Source: Flavobacteriaceae bacterium UBA1903
Lineage (GTDB): Bacteria; Bacteroidota; Bacteroidia; Flavobacteriales; Flavobacteriaceae
DNA length: 64,000 nt
Direction: 5' to 3'
NCBI GenBank assembly: GCA_002337605.1
Contig: DDGL01000016.1
Coordinates: 96,973 to 160,972 of the forward strand
In this document: piece after piece, positions 1-8,694 of the stretch
Layout of the letters: every line of letters starts with the position of its first letter
Position numbering within the stretch: position 1 is the stretch's first letter
Notes under the pieces: generated by a model
Database searches by the model: none
What the model was told of the DNA's origin: nothing
The model's input: the letters and a program-made list of their open reading frames with translations, nothing else
Program-made: the position numbers and the translations under genes

Positions 1-543
1 ATAAGAAACACCCAATAAAATTGTTTTTTGTCCACTTGCTTCAACCTGCCGCAACTTTTTAATTAGAGCTTCCAGATTGTTGAGGTAGAAGCCGCTATCT
101 GGATTCTTACTTTCAGAAATAAGCGCATTTGCCATATAAACCAGTGAGGACCCGCCGCGCTCAAGGTACGAAGGCAACAACGCAAGAAATGTGTAATTTT
201 TTGGAGCTCCATAAAATTGCTCAAATGCTTGTAAAAAACTCGCTTCGTAGTAGCTTGTATCTGCTACCAGATGTTTACTCGTTATACTTCCTGTAGTACC
301 ACTACTGCTGAAGGTTTTTTCAGGTTGCATTCCATTTGCAATTATTGTTTCCGTCTTAAAAAACTGAATGGGTAAAAAAGGAATCTCTTTTAGTTCTGAA
401 ATTTTCTCCGGGTTTACCTTTAGCAGCTGGCAAAACCTTCGGTATACTTCAACATGTTGGTATTGAAACTGAAACGTCTCCAATGCAACTTTTTTAAAAT
501 CGCTTTCAGAAGAAATAGTACTAAAATGGATCGGAAGTTTCAA
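1..543 (-). CDS. LuxE/PaaK-type acyltransferase, 3' end missing
   Basis: The first 181 codons of a gene that runs off the left edge. The translation starts MKLPIHFSTISSES and contains FSSSGTTGS, a serine/threonine/glycine-rich phosphate-binding loop typical of the LuxE acyl-protein synthetase / acyl-adenylate group, followed by SKHLVADTSYYEASFLQAFEQ. Such enzymes activate or transfer fatty acyl groups; the substrate here is not known. The only usable start is TTG at 543: an in-frame TGA lies 12 codons upstream and there is no ATG or GTG between. The family is seen (from memory) as a stand-alone acyltransferase in many flavobacteria. The C-terminal half cannot be judged. Confidence 0.7.
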   Translation of the reverse strand, partial: MKLPIHFSTISSESDFKKVALETFQFQYQHVEVYRRFCQLLKVNPEKISELKEIPFLPIQFFKTETIIANGMQPEKTFSSSGTTGSITSKHLVADTSYYEASFLQAFEQFYGAPKNYTFLALLPSYLERGGSSLVYMANALISESKNPDSGFYLNNLEALIKKLRQVEASGQKTILLGVSY

Positions 544-590
544 AAATAGGGTGCTTGCTGAACTTCAAAAATAACACTATAAATTTGAAA

Positions 591-2306
591 TTACTGCACT
601 ACGAGTTTTTCAGTTACCTGCAAATTGTTTTGTGTAATTTTCAAAAGATATATTCCGCTGTTGAGTTCTGAAATAGCTATACTCTCCATAGTACTAATGG
701 TTTTAACCAACCTGCCTGTGCTGTCGTAGATGGCCACATTCATTTTGGAAACATGAGCTGAAATTATACTGAAAGTATCTCCGGTGACTGGATTTGGATA
801 AATTTTAAAGCTATTCTGAGCAATTTCGGGCGTGTGTAAGATCACACCATTTACATCGTTTAGATTTCGCGATGTTAAGTAATACGTGCCGTTTCTATCT
901 GTAATAATTCCTGCAATATTCACATTGTTTTCAGGTACTTTTAAGCCTAAGTAATCTGCTTCAAAAAAGGCAGCTCTAAAGGTAAACGTTCCGTTGGGGT
1001 TTAGCATTCCGTAAATCTGGTCTGCAATCCATGTAGTGTTTGTTGAAGCATCAATATCCACCCCTTGTACAATTTGAATAAATTCAGACTCAAAATCTTC
1101 TGGCGATGCATTTAGTTGAGTGATAGAGACCGCCTGCGGAATTACACTATTAAACTGCGAAGAAGCTGGCCCCGGATCACTTTCAGGGAGGAACTGCATC
1201 TGGCCATTAAACTCACTTAGTACTCCGGTAATTCCTGATATGCCATTTTCTATACTGTACTTGGTTGTAATAATACCCTCTGGATCGTCTATTAAAATAG
1301 CGGCTGTGCTATCTTCAATAAATTTTTGGTTTCTTAAACTTTGTTGAAATGTGAGCACAACTTCTCCTGTTAGCGTATAGGTTTCGCCTAAGATACCAGC
1401 CCTTAATTGAGCAATGGTTTCAACCTCTCCAGAAGGTTCACAAGCAACTGTAGTAATAGTGGTGTCTACAGAACAACGTATGCTTGAAACGTTTACGGTG
1501 ATCATGGTGTTTTCTTCCACTTCGGAAACAAGGATGGTTCCTGTTTCGTTAGTTGTGGGGTCATCTCCTCCAACGATTCCTGTTCCGGTTGTAATACTAA
1601 TAGTAAAAACTTCAGTACTACCCCCTTCAAAATCCAGCATAACAGTAGTAGTATCAATGCCAGAAGTAGTAGTATCGCAGGTACTGTCTGTTGCTGAAAT
1701 TTCAAAGTTGCAGGAGGCACAGAAATTTTCAGAATCTAGTGTTGCAAGAGCCGTGCAGTACATTCCATCTGCCATTCGTTGAAGAGATTCTAGTTCGCTA
1801 TTGTTGTTGAGGTCTTCGTTATATTGTGTGATTTCACCCAGGCCTACTAACAAATCGGTATCGTCTGGCTCTCCTTTTGCGTATACCAGAGCCGCTACAA
1901 GGTTTTTTGTTGTAGGAGGGGTTTCGTTTGGGAAATCTGCGGGAACTCCAAAATACAAAGCCACTGCATCGGGACCATTTTGTATCCTATTGCTGGCTCC
2001 CAGAGCAATGTCTACCCCAGGCACGTTGTTGTCTCCAATAATTAGAAGCCCGTTACTATCTGTGGTAAAGCCGTTGAGGTTTATTACGTTATAACTTCCG
2101 TTTACGGGATGGTTCCCGTTAAATAAAACAACTACCATTCCGTCCAGGGGAGTGTTTGGCGGGTTGGTTTTTAGTTCAATAAATTCTAGGGTGTCGGTTC
2201 CGTCCTGGTCGGCATCCAGTTCGTTAATAAAATACTGGGGTCCTTGTCGTGTCTGGCTTATCCCTATGGCTGTAAATAGGAATGCCAGGAGCATAATTTT
2301 TCTCAT
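591..2306 (-). CDS. Secreted protein with lamin-tail-like N-terminus and T9SS C-terminal sorting domain
   Basis: 571 residues starting MRKIMLLAFLFTAIGISQ, a clear signal peptide; an upstream in-frame ATG at 2348 would add 14 residues before the signal and is less likely. Residues ~25-120 (FINELDADQDGTDTLEFIEL...) resemble a lamin-tail domain, often found in extracellular Bacteroidota proteins. Residues ~300-400 (TLTGEVVLTFQQSLRNQKF) look like the OB-like DUF5689 type. The last ~75 residues (FKIYPNPVTGDTFSI ... LNSGIYLLKI ... EKLVVQ) form a type A T9SS sorting domain, so the protein should cross the outer membrane through the Por system and be anchored or released. No catalytic domain is visible. 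Single gene, transcribed away from the two-component pair. Confidence 0.8.
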   Translation of the reverse strand: MRKIMLLAFLFTAIGISQTRQGPQYFINELDADQDGTDTLEFIELKTNPPNTPLDGMVVVLFNGNHPVNGSYNVINLNGFTTDSNGLLIIGDNNVPGVDIALGASNRIQNGPDAVALYFGVPADFPNETPPTTKNLVAALVYAKGEPDDTDLLVGLGEITQYNEDLNNNSELESLQRMADGMYCTALATLDSENFCASCNFEISATDSTCDTTTSGIDTTTVMLDFEGGSTEVFTISITTGTGIVGGDDPTTNETGTILVSEVEENTMITVNVSSIRCSVDTTITTVACEPSGEVETIAQLRAGILGETYTLTGEVVLTFQQSLRNQKFIEDSTAAILIDDPEGIITTKYSIENGISGITGVLSEFNGQMQFLPESDPGPASSQFNSVIPQAVSITQLNASPEDFESEFIQIVQGVDIDASTNTTWIADQIYGMLNPNGTFTFRAAFFEADYLGLKVPENNVNIAGIITDRNGTYYLTSRNLNDVNGVILHTPEIAQNSFKIYPNPVTGDTFSIISAHVSKMNVAIYDSTGRLVKTISTMESIAISELNSGIYLLKITQNNLQVTEKLVVQ

Positions 2307-2510
2307 ATCGCAAAAAGAATTGCGGGGAGCCACTACAAATATAACCAAAAAGCTACTTGTATTCAGTGTATTAAATTTTGGTGGACCAATAGGTTATTCA
2401 AAAACATAGAAAGAGGTATACAGTGTTACCTAATCGTTAACAATTGTGTGGCAGATATACCATATTTGGTATTTGTAGTATCTTTAACTTTTTGATAATA
2501 AATTGGTAAA

Positions 2511-3194
2511 ATGAAAAAGAAAAACATCAAGATCTTACTAGTTGACGACGAGCCGGACATCCTGGAAATTGTAGGGTATAACCTTACTTCTGAAGGATAC
2601 CAGGTATTCACTGCAGAGAATGGGATAGAAGCTATTGCTATTGCTAAAAAAGAAATCCCTCATTTAATAATTTTGGATGTTATGATGCCTGAAATGGACG
2701 GTATTGAGGCATGTGAAAAATTACGAAACATCCCGGATCTGTCCGAAACTATTATTACCTTTTTTACTGCAAGAGGTGAAGATTATTCGCAGGTAGCAGG
2801 TTTTGACGCAGGAGCAGACGACTATATAACCAAACCTGTAAAGCCAAAAGTGCTTATAAGTAAGGTAAAAGCACTACTTAGACGCTTTAAAGAGTCTTCT
2901 GGTGAGGATACTAATGTAAAATTGGGTAACTTGGTCATAAATAGGGAGGAATATAAAGTTGTTTTGGGCAAAGAAGAAATAGCACTTCCCAGAAAAGAGT
3001 TTGAATTATTAGCCCTGCTGGCATCAAAACCTGGCAAAGTCTTTAAACGCGAAGATATTCTGGATCGTGTTTGGGGTAATGAAGTTGTTGTGGGTGGCAG
3101 GACTATAGATGTGCATATTCGTAAATTGCGCGAAAAACTGGGTGATAATAAGTTTAAAACTGTAAAAGGAGTAGGGTATAAATTTGTAGTATAG
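2511..3194 (+). CDS. OmpR/PhoB-family response regulator
   Basis: 227 residues. An N-terminal receiver domain (residues ~5-120) has the acidic pair in LLVDDEPD, the phosphoacceptor Asp56 in LDVMMPEMDG, a T/S position in TFFTARGED and the lysine in DYITKPVKP. The C-terminal half (~130-227) is a winged-helix DNA-binding domain of OmpR type (PRKEFELLALLASKPGKVFKREDIL ... VDVHIRKLREKLG-like). It would bind DNA as a dimer after phosphorylation by the kinase encoded immediately downstream, with which it overlaps by one base. The stimulus is not evident; in Bacteroidota this PhoB/PhoR-like pair is often tied to phosphate or envelope conditions, but that is inference. Confidence 0.92.
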   Translation: MKKKNIKILLVDDEPDILEIVGYNLTSEGYQVFTAENGIEAIAIAKKEIPHLIILDVMMPEMDGIEACEKLRNIPDLSETIITFFTARGEDYSQVAGFDAGADDYITKPVKPKVLISKVKALLRRFKESSGEDTNVKLGNLVINREEYKVVLGKEEIALPRKEFELLALLASKPGKVFKREDILDRVWGNEVVVGGRTIDVHIRKLREKLGDNKFKTVKGVGYKFVV

Positions 3195-4237
3195 TGGCAA
3201 AACCATTTAAGAAAACATATAAGTTTGCAGCGTACACCTCTACGTTTATCACGCTGTTTTTAACACTCGTAATGGGTGTTTTTTTGTATATGCAAGGCGC
3301 TACTAGTTATTGGTTTTTAATTGCTTTTGTAGTTATTTGTTACCTCTTCTCCTTTTTTATTATTCAATACCGGGTTCAGAAATTTATTTACAAACGGGTA
3401 GTTAAAATTTATGAGGATGTTCGGTTGTTGGATGCAGCTACATTTACTCCGAAACGAGTAACTACAGATATGGAAACACTCACCAGGGAGGTGGAGCGTT
3501 TTGCTGAAAATAAAAAACTAGAAATTGAATCCCTTAAAGTACGGGAGAATTACCGAAGGGAGTTTCTGGGGAACATTTCCCACGAATTAAAAACACCGTT
3601 GTTCACTGTTCAGGGGTATATTCTTACTCTTTTAGAAGGTGCTATGAAGGACAAATCGGTTCGAAAAAAATATTTACAGCGTGCCAATAAGGGGGTAGAA
3701 CGCCTTATCTATATTATTAAGGATCTGGATATGATCACCAAACTGGAAGCGGGAGACCTTAATTTGCACGAAGAAGAATTTAATATTATTGAGTTAGTGG
3801 AGAATGTTTTTGATCTTTTGGAGATGAAAGCCACTAAAAAACGAATTACCCTTACCTTCGACGTAGAGTATACAGATAGCATTTTTGTGTTTGCAGACCG
3901 GGATCGTATTCAGCAAGTGCTTACAAACCTTATTGTAAATTCTATAAAATATGGTGTAAAAGATGGTACAACCGAGGTAAGCATTGAGGAATTTGTAAAA
4001 AATAAAGTGCTGGTACGAATTACAGACAATGGGGAAGGCATTGAAAAAGAATTCCTCACTCGTTTGTTTGAACGGTTCTTTAGAGTAGATAAGAGCGGGT
4101 CCAGAAAAGAAGGGGGCAGCGGATTAGGACTGGCCATCGTAAAGCACATCGTAGAGGCGCATAAGGAGAAGATTTATGTAGAAAGCCAGGTTGGAGTAGG
4201 GTCAGAATTTTCATTCACGCTCGAAAAGGCCAAATAG
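3194..4237 (+). CDS. Sensor histidine kinase (PhoR-like)
   Basis: 347 residues, starting at GTG 3194, whose G is the last base of the regulator's TAG stop. Two membrane helices near the N-terminus (~12-32 and ~38-57) with almost no loop between them, so there is no sizeable periplasmic sensor domain. A linker of coiled-coil character (~75-120) leads to the HisKA box with the phosphorylated His130 in NISHELKTPL, then HATPase_c: N box NLIVNSIKYG, G1 ITDNGEGIE, F box ERFFRVDKS, G2 GGSGLGLAIV. Partner of the adjacent regulator. The last 27 nt overlap the 3' end of the convergent glycosyltransferase gene. Confidence 0.92.
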   Translation: MAKPFKKTYKFAAYTSTFITLFLTLVMGVFLYMQGATSYWFLIAFVVICYLFSFFIIQYRVQKFIYKRVVKIYEDVRLLDAATFTPKRVTTDMETLTREVERFAENKKLEIESLKVRENYRREFLGNISHELKTPLFTVQGYILTLLEGAMKDKSVRKKYLQRANKGVERLIYIIKDLDMITKLEAGDLNLHEEEFNIIELVENVFDLLEMKATKKRITLTFDVEYTDSIFVFADRDRIQQVLTNLIVNSIKYGVKDGTTEVSIEEFVKNKVLVRITDNGEGIEKEFLTRLFERFFRVDKSGSRKEGGSGLGLAIVKHIVEAHKEKIYVESQVGVGSEFSFTLEKAK

Positions 4238-5272
4238 GTCTGAATAGTCTGCCCGTGCCGAAAACCCCTGTAAGCCTTTATACAAAGACACTTTTTTTAA
4301 TTTTTTTTCTGTGAAATTTTCCTGTTTGCAACTGGGGACAATACCCTGTTCTTTCAATTTTTTAGCAAGGTACTTTTGCTCATACTGTCCTGGGGTAGGG
4401 ATAAAAAATGCGGGTTTGTTAAGTACCGCCAGATCCATTAATGTTGTGTACCCGGAACGGGAAACTACTACCTCACTTTGGTTGATAAGCATTTCTAAAC
4501 CTGCGGTTTCCAAATAATTATATACGCTAATTCCATTTAATACCTGCTTTGTTTTTTCTCCATGAACCTTCCCCTGTACTAGGGCAACTTTTTTTGCAGA
4601 ACTGCTAAAGACTTCCATCAGTTTTTCTTCAAGCATAGTACGTTGGGGCTCAGGTCCAGAAAGTATGCAGAGGACATCAAATTTTTTTGGAAGGTCTTTT
4701 CTGGCCATTCGGCTTAAAGGACCAATGTATGTTATGGGTAGGTCGGTTTCGGTTAAATGTCCTAGCTTTCCACTCAGATTTATGGGGCCTGAGACATCTG
4801 GTACCCAGCATTCAGTAAAATTTTTGATGATCTTCTGGTGTATTTTACTACTGAAATAGGAGGTGTTGCCCGAAAGTACATTTAGTTGGTGCGTAAGAAA
4901 TACAGAAGGTACTTTTTTGCTCAATACACCCATCCGGTTATCGCTTATAATGCCTTGAATTTTATTTTCGGCAACCAGTTGCTGGACCACTTTTTTTTCT
5001 GCCGTCATCGTTTTTTTTATATGTGGAAGTTTCAGTAGAAGTTTCCATTTAAAAAAACTTCCTTTTTTTGTGTAGGTAACGTCGTAGGCAGGAAGCTCGA
5101 TATATGCTAATGTTGGAAACTCTTTTCTTAGTAATAAAAGGGCGGCGCCATCACTACCTAACAACACGTGGTATCCGTTTTTTATAAGCGAGCGTATAAT
5201 TGGGATACAGCGCGTGGCATGTCCCAAACCCCAGTGCAACGGGGCAACAAGTATGGTTTTCTTAGGTTTCAG
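4211..5272 (-). CDS. MurG-like glycosyltransferase
   Basis: About 353 residues if started at CTG 5272. The N-terminus reads ILVAPLHWGLGHATRCIPI, the glycine-rich first loop of GT-B enzymes of the MurG / UDP-GlcNAc:LPS GlcNAc-transferase group; the C-terminal half has SRSGYTTLMDLAVLNKPAFFIPTPGQYEQ, the nucleotide-sugar-binding region (G-T-D-E/Q-E-type). No ATG or GTG lies between an in-frame TAA and the conserved loop; the annotated-style start TTG 5239 would remove the first beta strand (ILVAP), so CTG (MKPKKTILVAP) or another non-standard codon is more consistent with the fold. Converges on and overlaps the histidine kinase by 27 nt. Acceptor unknown, probably a cell-envelope glycan. Confidence 0.78.
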   Translation of the reverse strand: MKPKKTILVAPLHWGLGHATRCIPIIRSLIKNGYHVLLGSDGAALLLLRKEFPTLAYIELPAYDVTYTKKGSFFKWKLLLKLPHIKKTMTAEKKVVQQLVAENKIQGIISDNRMGVLSKKVPSVFLTHQLNVLSGNTSYFSSKIHQKIIKNFTECWVPDVSGPINLSGKLGHLTETDLPITYIGPLSRMARKDLPKKFDVLCILSGPEPQRTMLEEKLMEVFSSSAKKVALVQGKVHGEKTKQVLNGISVYNYLETAGLEMLINQSEVVVSRSGYTTLMDLAVLNKPAFFIPTPGQYEQKYLAKKLKEQGIVPSCKQENFTEKKLKKVSLYKGLQGFSARADYSDLFGLFERE

Positions 5273-5410
5273 CTGAAATTGTAGGTTGTATTAATTTTCT
5301 TCAAGGTAAAAAAACAAAACTAACTAGAATTCTCCCGAGTTATATTTCCTTAATTTTACCGAATTATTAAGCAACTGCTGAAAAAATATAAGTTTTAAAA
5401 TATCCAAACC

Positions 5411-6091
5411 GTGGGAAGTAAAAACAAATTAAAACGCTTTAAAGAGAACGAAACTTTTGACAATGTTGTCCAACCAACAAGAGCTGAAGTGACCGATGGA
5501 ACGTTCAGCTTAAAAGGAAACTGGAAAAAGGATTTCTTTAAAAATGAAAATCCGCTGGTATTGGAACTGGGCTGTGGAAAGGGAGAATATTCGGTAAACC
5601 TAGCGCGTAAATATCCAGACAAGAATTTCTTAGGAATAGATATTAAAGGAGCTCGATTCTGGAGAGGTGCCAAAACCGCTTTAGAAGAAGGAATGGATAA
5701 TGTTGGTTTTTTACGTACCCAGATAGAACTTGTTAATTTCCTGTTTGCTGAAAACGAAGTAGATGAAATCTGGATCACTTTTCCGGATCCACAGATTAAG
5801 TATAAGCGTACAAAACACCGGTTGACCAATCAGGAATTTTTAGACAAATACAAAAGCATTTTAAAACCTGAAGGCGTTGTACATCTAAAAACCGATAGCG
5901 AATTTATGCATGGGTATACCTTGGGGCTTTTACATGGGTTGGATGAAGACATTGAGTACGCGCATCACGACGTGTATGGCAATTCGCACTCTCCTGAAGA
6001 GGTGGTTTCAATTCAGACATTTTACGAGAGCCAATATCTCGAAGTAGATAAAAAGATTACTTACATCCGGTTTAAATTCCGCAACAAATAA
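5411..6091 (+). CDS. trmB: tRNA (guanine-N7-)-methyltransferase TrmB
   Basis: 226 residues from GTG 5411. The Rossmann SAM-binding site is LELGCGKGEYSVNLA (~res 50-65) followed by FLGIDIKGARFWRGAK; the family signature WITFPDPQIKYKRTKHRL (~115-133) carries the Asp and the basic patch that place the tRNA. The enzyme methylates G46 in the tRNA variable loop. The length is normal for the family. First gene of a compact plus-strand group with a LysE-type exporter (30 nt gap) and an alkyltransferase-like gene (1 nt gap). Confidence 0.93.
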   Translation: MGSKNKLKRFKENETFDNVVQPTRAEVTDGTFSLKGNWKKDFFKNENPLVLELGCGKGEYSVNLARKYPDKNFLGIDIKGARFWRGAKTALEEGMDNVGFLRTQIELVNFLFAENEVDEIWITFPDPQIKYKRTKHRLTNQEFLDKYKSILKPEGVVHLKTDSEFMHGYTLGLLHGLDEDIEYAHHDVYGNSHSPEEVVSIQTFYESQYLEVDKKITYIRFKFRNK

Positions 6092-6121
6092 TTGTATATT
6101 GACAGAGCAAACTAACCTTTA

Positions 6122-6751
6122 ATGTCGGTATTTTTAAATTTTATTATTGGCTTTACAGCAGCACTTATTGGTGTAATTCCACCTGGTTTGCTTAATATGT
6201 ATGCTGCCAAAGTAAGCGTTAATGAAGGCCGTAAGCGAGGATTAACCTTTTCTCTGGGGGTGTGTGTTACCGTAATGTTACAAACATACATAGCACTTAT
6301 TTTTGCTCGCTTTTTAGACATGCATCCCGAGTATGTGGATATGCTCCAAAAGGTAGGATTGGGAATATTTATTTGCCTCACTATTTATTTCTTTTTTATT
6401 GCAAAAGACACTCGGAGAGAAATGCCAGAAGGGGTAGAAAAGCATTCAAAAACCAACCGGTTTTTCTCGGGAATGTTATTGGCACTACTCAATTTATTAC
6501 CATTGCCCTATTGGTTGTATATAAGTATTACGTTTGCAGGTTTTGGGTGGTTCAGCTTTGGACATTTAGAGCTTTTGGCAGCTGTTTTAGCCTCTGGAGT
6601 AGGAACTTTTGCAATGCTGGCTATTTATGTATGGTTTTTCAGAAAACAACACAAACCCGAAAAAAAAGGAGTAAATATGAATTACATTATAGGGTTCATT
6701 ACGGCAATCATTTCTGCGATTACCTTTTTTAAAATTTTCAACGATTTCTAA
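6122..6751 (+). CDS. LysE-family membrane exporter
   Basis: 209 residues, about six hydrophobic segments. The N-terminus MSVFLNFIIGFTAALIGVIPPGLLNMYAAKVSVNEGRKRGL has the PPGLLNM stretch that matches the conserved xPGP/PPG motif in helix 1 of LysE/RhtB transporters. These export amino acids or other small molecules by proton antiport; substrate cannot be inferred. Sits between trmB and the ATL gene; only one base separates its TAA from the next ATG, so co-transcription is likely. Confidence 0.8.
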   Translation: MSVFLNFIIGFTAALIGVIPPGLLNMYAAKVSVNEGRKRGLTFSLGVCVTVMLQTYIALIFARFLDMHPEYVDMLQKVGLGIFICLTIYFFFIAKDTRREMPEGVEKHSKTNRFFSGMLLALLNLLPLPYWLYISITFAGFGWFSFGHLELLAAVLASGVGTFAMLAIYVWFFRKQHKPEKKGVNMNYIIGFITAIISAITFFKIFNDF

Positions 6752-6752
6752 C

Positions 6753-7100
6753 ATGGCTGAGGCTGGTTTTTTTGAAAAAGTATATCAGGTTGCCGTTCAA
6801 ATCCCGTACGGAAGAGTAACGAGCTACGGAGCCATTGCTAAATATGTAGGCGCGGCAGGGAGTGCGAGGATGGTTGGCTGGGCGATGAACGCTTCCGGAA
6901 AACATCCTAACGTTCCGGCACATCGTGTTGTAAACCGAAAAGGTCTTCTTACAGGCAAACACCACTTTCAAGGCACCAACCTGATGCAACAATTATTAGA
7001 AAGTGAAGGGGTGGAAGTTGTTGAAAACCAGATTCAGAATTTTGAAAGCCTGTATTGGGACCCAATGCTCCATTTACCTCCTTTCGAAACTGAAGGTTGA
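6753..7100 (+). CDS. Alkyltransferase-like (ATL) protein, MGMT fold without the active cysteine
   Basis: 115 residues covering only the C-terminal DNA-binding domain of O6-alkylguanine-DNA alkyltransferases: VYQVAVQIPYGRVTSYGAIAKYVG, SARMVGWAMNAS (Arg finger helix) and the active-site segment PAHRVVNRKG. In true transferases this reads PCHR; here Ala replaces the alkyl-accepting Cys. Proteins with Trp or Ala at this position (ATLs) bind O6-alkylguanine, flip it and pass the lesion to nucleotide excision repair. So it should be a damage sensor, not an enzyme. Follows the LysE gene by one base. Such Ala-type ATLs are common in Bacteroidota as far as I recall. Confidence 0.87.
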   Translation: MAEAGFFEKVYQVAVQIPYGRVTSYGAIAKYVGAAGSARMVGWAMNASGKHPNVPAHRVVNRKGLLTGKHHFQGTNLMQQLLESEGVEVVENQIQNFESLYWDPMLHLPPFETEG

Positions 7101-7234
7101 AGATATTATTACTACTTCCCAATTTTTAGAAATTTACAAGTACTAAGAAGTCACTATTCAATACCATTCTGAAAATATTTATCCAGCTATAAACCTTTTC
7201 AATCCATCTCTTTTCTAGTCTGAACCTTGCGCCG

Positions 7235-7242
7235 TATATTTG
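7235..7242 (+). promoter_or_regulatory. -7 element of mrp promoter
   Basis: TATATTTG matches the Bacteroidota -7 consensus TAnnTTTG and lies 22 nt before the ATG of mrp in an otherwise gene-free 164-nt gap. No convincing -33 TTTG is seen at the expected spacing, so the assignment rests on the -7 box and position. Confidence 0.5.
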
Positions 7243-7264
7243 CAACTTAGAATCAATCTTAATA

Positions 7265-8401
7265 ATGAAATTCAATAAACAGGATATTTTAAAAGCGTTA
7301 GAAAGTATTTCGCTTGCAGGAGAAGGAAAGAATATGGTGGAGAGTGGTGCCGTGCTTAACGTGATCACGTTTGCTGATGAGGTGGTCGTGGATATTAAAA
7401 TGACTACCCCGGCAATGCACATAAAGAAACGTGCAGAACAGGACATTATCACTACAATTCAAGAAAAGGTTTCGAAAGATGCTCAAGTAAAAGTGAACAT
7501 CAAAGTAGAAGCCCCAACCAAAAATGATGCTAATTTAATCAAAGGAAAACCAGTTCCAGGGATTAAAAACATCGTAGCGGTAGCTTCAGGAAAAGGTGGT
7601 GTAGGGAAATCTACCGTAACTGCCAACCTTGCGGTCACTTTGGCCAAAATGGGATTTAAAGTAGGAATCTTAGATGCCGATATTTATGGGCCGTCTATTC
7701 CGCTAATGTTCGATGTTTTTAATGAGCGTCCGCTTTCAGTAAATGTAGGAGGAAAGAGCAAAATGAAGCCCGTTGAAAATTACGGGGTAAAGGTCTTATC
7801 CATCGGTTTCTTTACTAAGCCCAACCAGGCAGTTATCTGGAGAGGTCCCATGGCTTCCAAAGCATTAAATCAATTAATTTTTGATGCAGACTGGGGCGAG
7901 TTAGACTTTATGTTATTGGACCTTCCGCCAGGAACAGGAGATATTCATTTAAGCATTATGCAGTCGTTGCCTATTACAGGCGCCGTTGTTGTGAGCACGC
8001 CACAAACCGTTGCTCTGGCCGATGCCAGAAAGGGAGTGGCTATGTTTCAGCAGGAAAACATACAGGTACCTGTGTTGGGAGTGGTAGAAAACATGTCGTA
8101 TTTCACTCCGGAAGAGTTGCCTGACAATAAATATTATATCTTCGGAAATGGAGGTGCTAAAAACCTGGCTGAAGATCTTGAAATACCATTTTTAGGCGAA
8201 GTGCCTTTGGTACAAAGCATACGGGAAGCTGGCGATGTAGGTCGTCCGGCAGCCTTACAAACTGCCTCACCCATTGAAGCTGCTTTTGAAGAATTAACAA
8301 GGAATGTTGTTTCTGAAACTGTAAAAAGAAATGATACCTTGCCACCCACCGAAGCCATTAAAATAACAACCATGGCTGGCTGTAGTGCCGTTAAAAAATA
8401 A
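7265..8401 (+). CDS. mrp: Mrp/ApbC (NBP35-type) Fe-S cluster carrier ATPase
   Basis: 378 residues. N-terminal MIP18/DUF59-like domain (~1-90, with VVDIKMTTPAMHIKKRAEQDI), then a deviant Walker A P-loop ASGKGGVGKSTVTANLA (~115), the switch DADIYGPSIPLMF and Walker B-like LLDLPPGTGD. Members carry and transfer 4Fe-4S clusters in the cytosol as dimers. The CxxC that usually bridges the cluster near ENMSYF is absent here: the segment reads FTPEELPDNKYYIFG; a single Cys sits in the extreme C-terminal tail (AGCSAVKK). The loss seems to be shared by other Bacteroidota members (from memory). Three bases separate it from the NifU-like gene. Confidence 0.9.
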   Translation: MKFNKQDILKALESISLAGEGKNMVESGAVLNVITFADEVVVDIKMTTPAMHIKKRAEQDIITTIQEKVSKDAQVKVNIKVEAPTKNDANLIKGKPVPGIKNIVAVASGKGGVGKSTVTANLAVTLAKMGFKVGILDADIYGPSIPLMFDVFNERPLSVNVGGKSKMKPVENYGVKVLSIGFFTKPNQAVIWRGPMASKALNQLIFDADWGELDFMLLDLPPGTGDIHLSIMQSLPITGAVVVSTPQTVALADARKGVAMFQQENIQVPVLGVVENMSYFTPEELPDNKYYIFGNGGAKNLAEDLEIPFLGEVPLVQSIREAGDVGRPAALQTASPIEAAFEELTRNVVSETVKRNDTLPPTEAIKITTMAGCSAVKK

Positions 8402-8404
8402 ATT

Positions 8405-8647
8405 ATGGAAATACTCACCTTACACGATAAAATTGAAGCTGCTCTGGAGGAAATACGCCCTTTTTTGCAAAATGATGGCGGTGACATAAAGTTACTTTCT
8501 GTTGAGAACGATAAAATTGTAAAAGTACAATTGCAAGGTGCTTGTGTAGGTTGTTCTGTAAACCAGATGACCTTAAAAAGCGGGGTGGAAATGACCATAA
8601 AAAAACACGCGCCCCAGATTGAACAAGTAATAAATGTAGAGGGGTAA
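8405..8647 (+). CDS. NifU-type Fe-S scaffold (C-terminal domain only)
   Basis: 80 residues corresponding to the NifU C-terminal domain alone (Nfu type): IEAALEEIRPFLQNDGGDIKLLSV and the cluster-binding CVGCSVNQMTLKSGVE with Cys-x-x-Cys. A dimer would hold one 4Fe-4S cluster between the two CxxC pairs for delivery to apoproteins. Directly after mrp with a 3-nt gap, so both Fe-S factors are probably made from one transcript, and the redox pair that follows needs a 2Fe-2S cluster. Confidence 0.92.
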   Translation: MEILTLHDKIEAALEEIRPFLQNDGGDIKLLSVENDKIVKVQLQGACVGCSVNQMTLKSGVEMTIKKHAPQIEQVINVEG

Positions 8648-8694
8648 GTTAAACTGTAAAAGTATCTTTCGCAAATATGATGCGGAGTTGAAAT

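Noticed and set aside
1414..1782. 122-codon open frame on the plus strand
   Set aside because: Antisense to the T9SS cargo gene and rich in Val/Ser/Thr as expected from reversed Asn/Thr/Asp codons; no domain.
4211..4237. Frameshift or truncation at the kinase / glycosyltransferase junction
   Set aside because: The 27-nt overlap is a convergent overlap of two full-length genes; both C-termini look complete.
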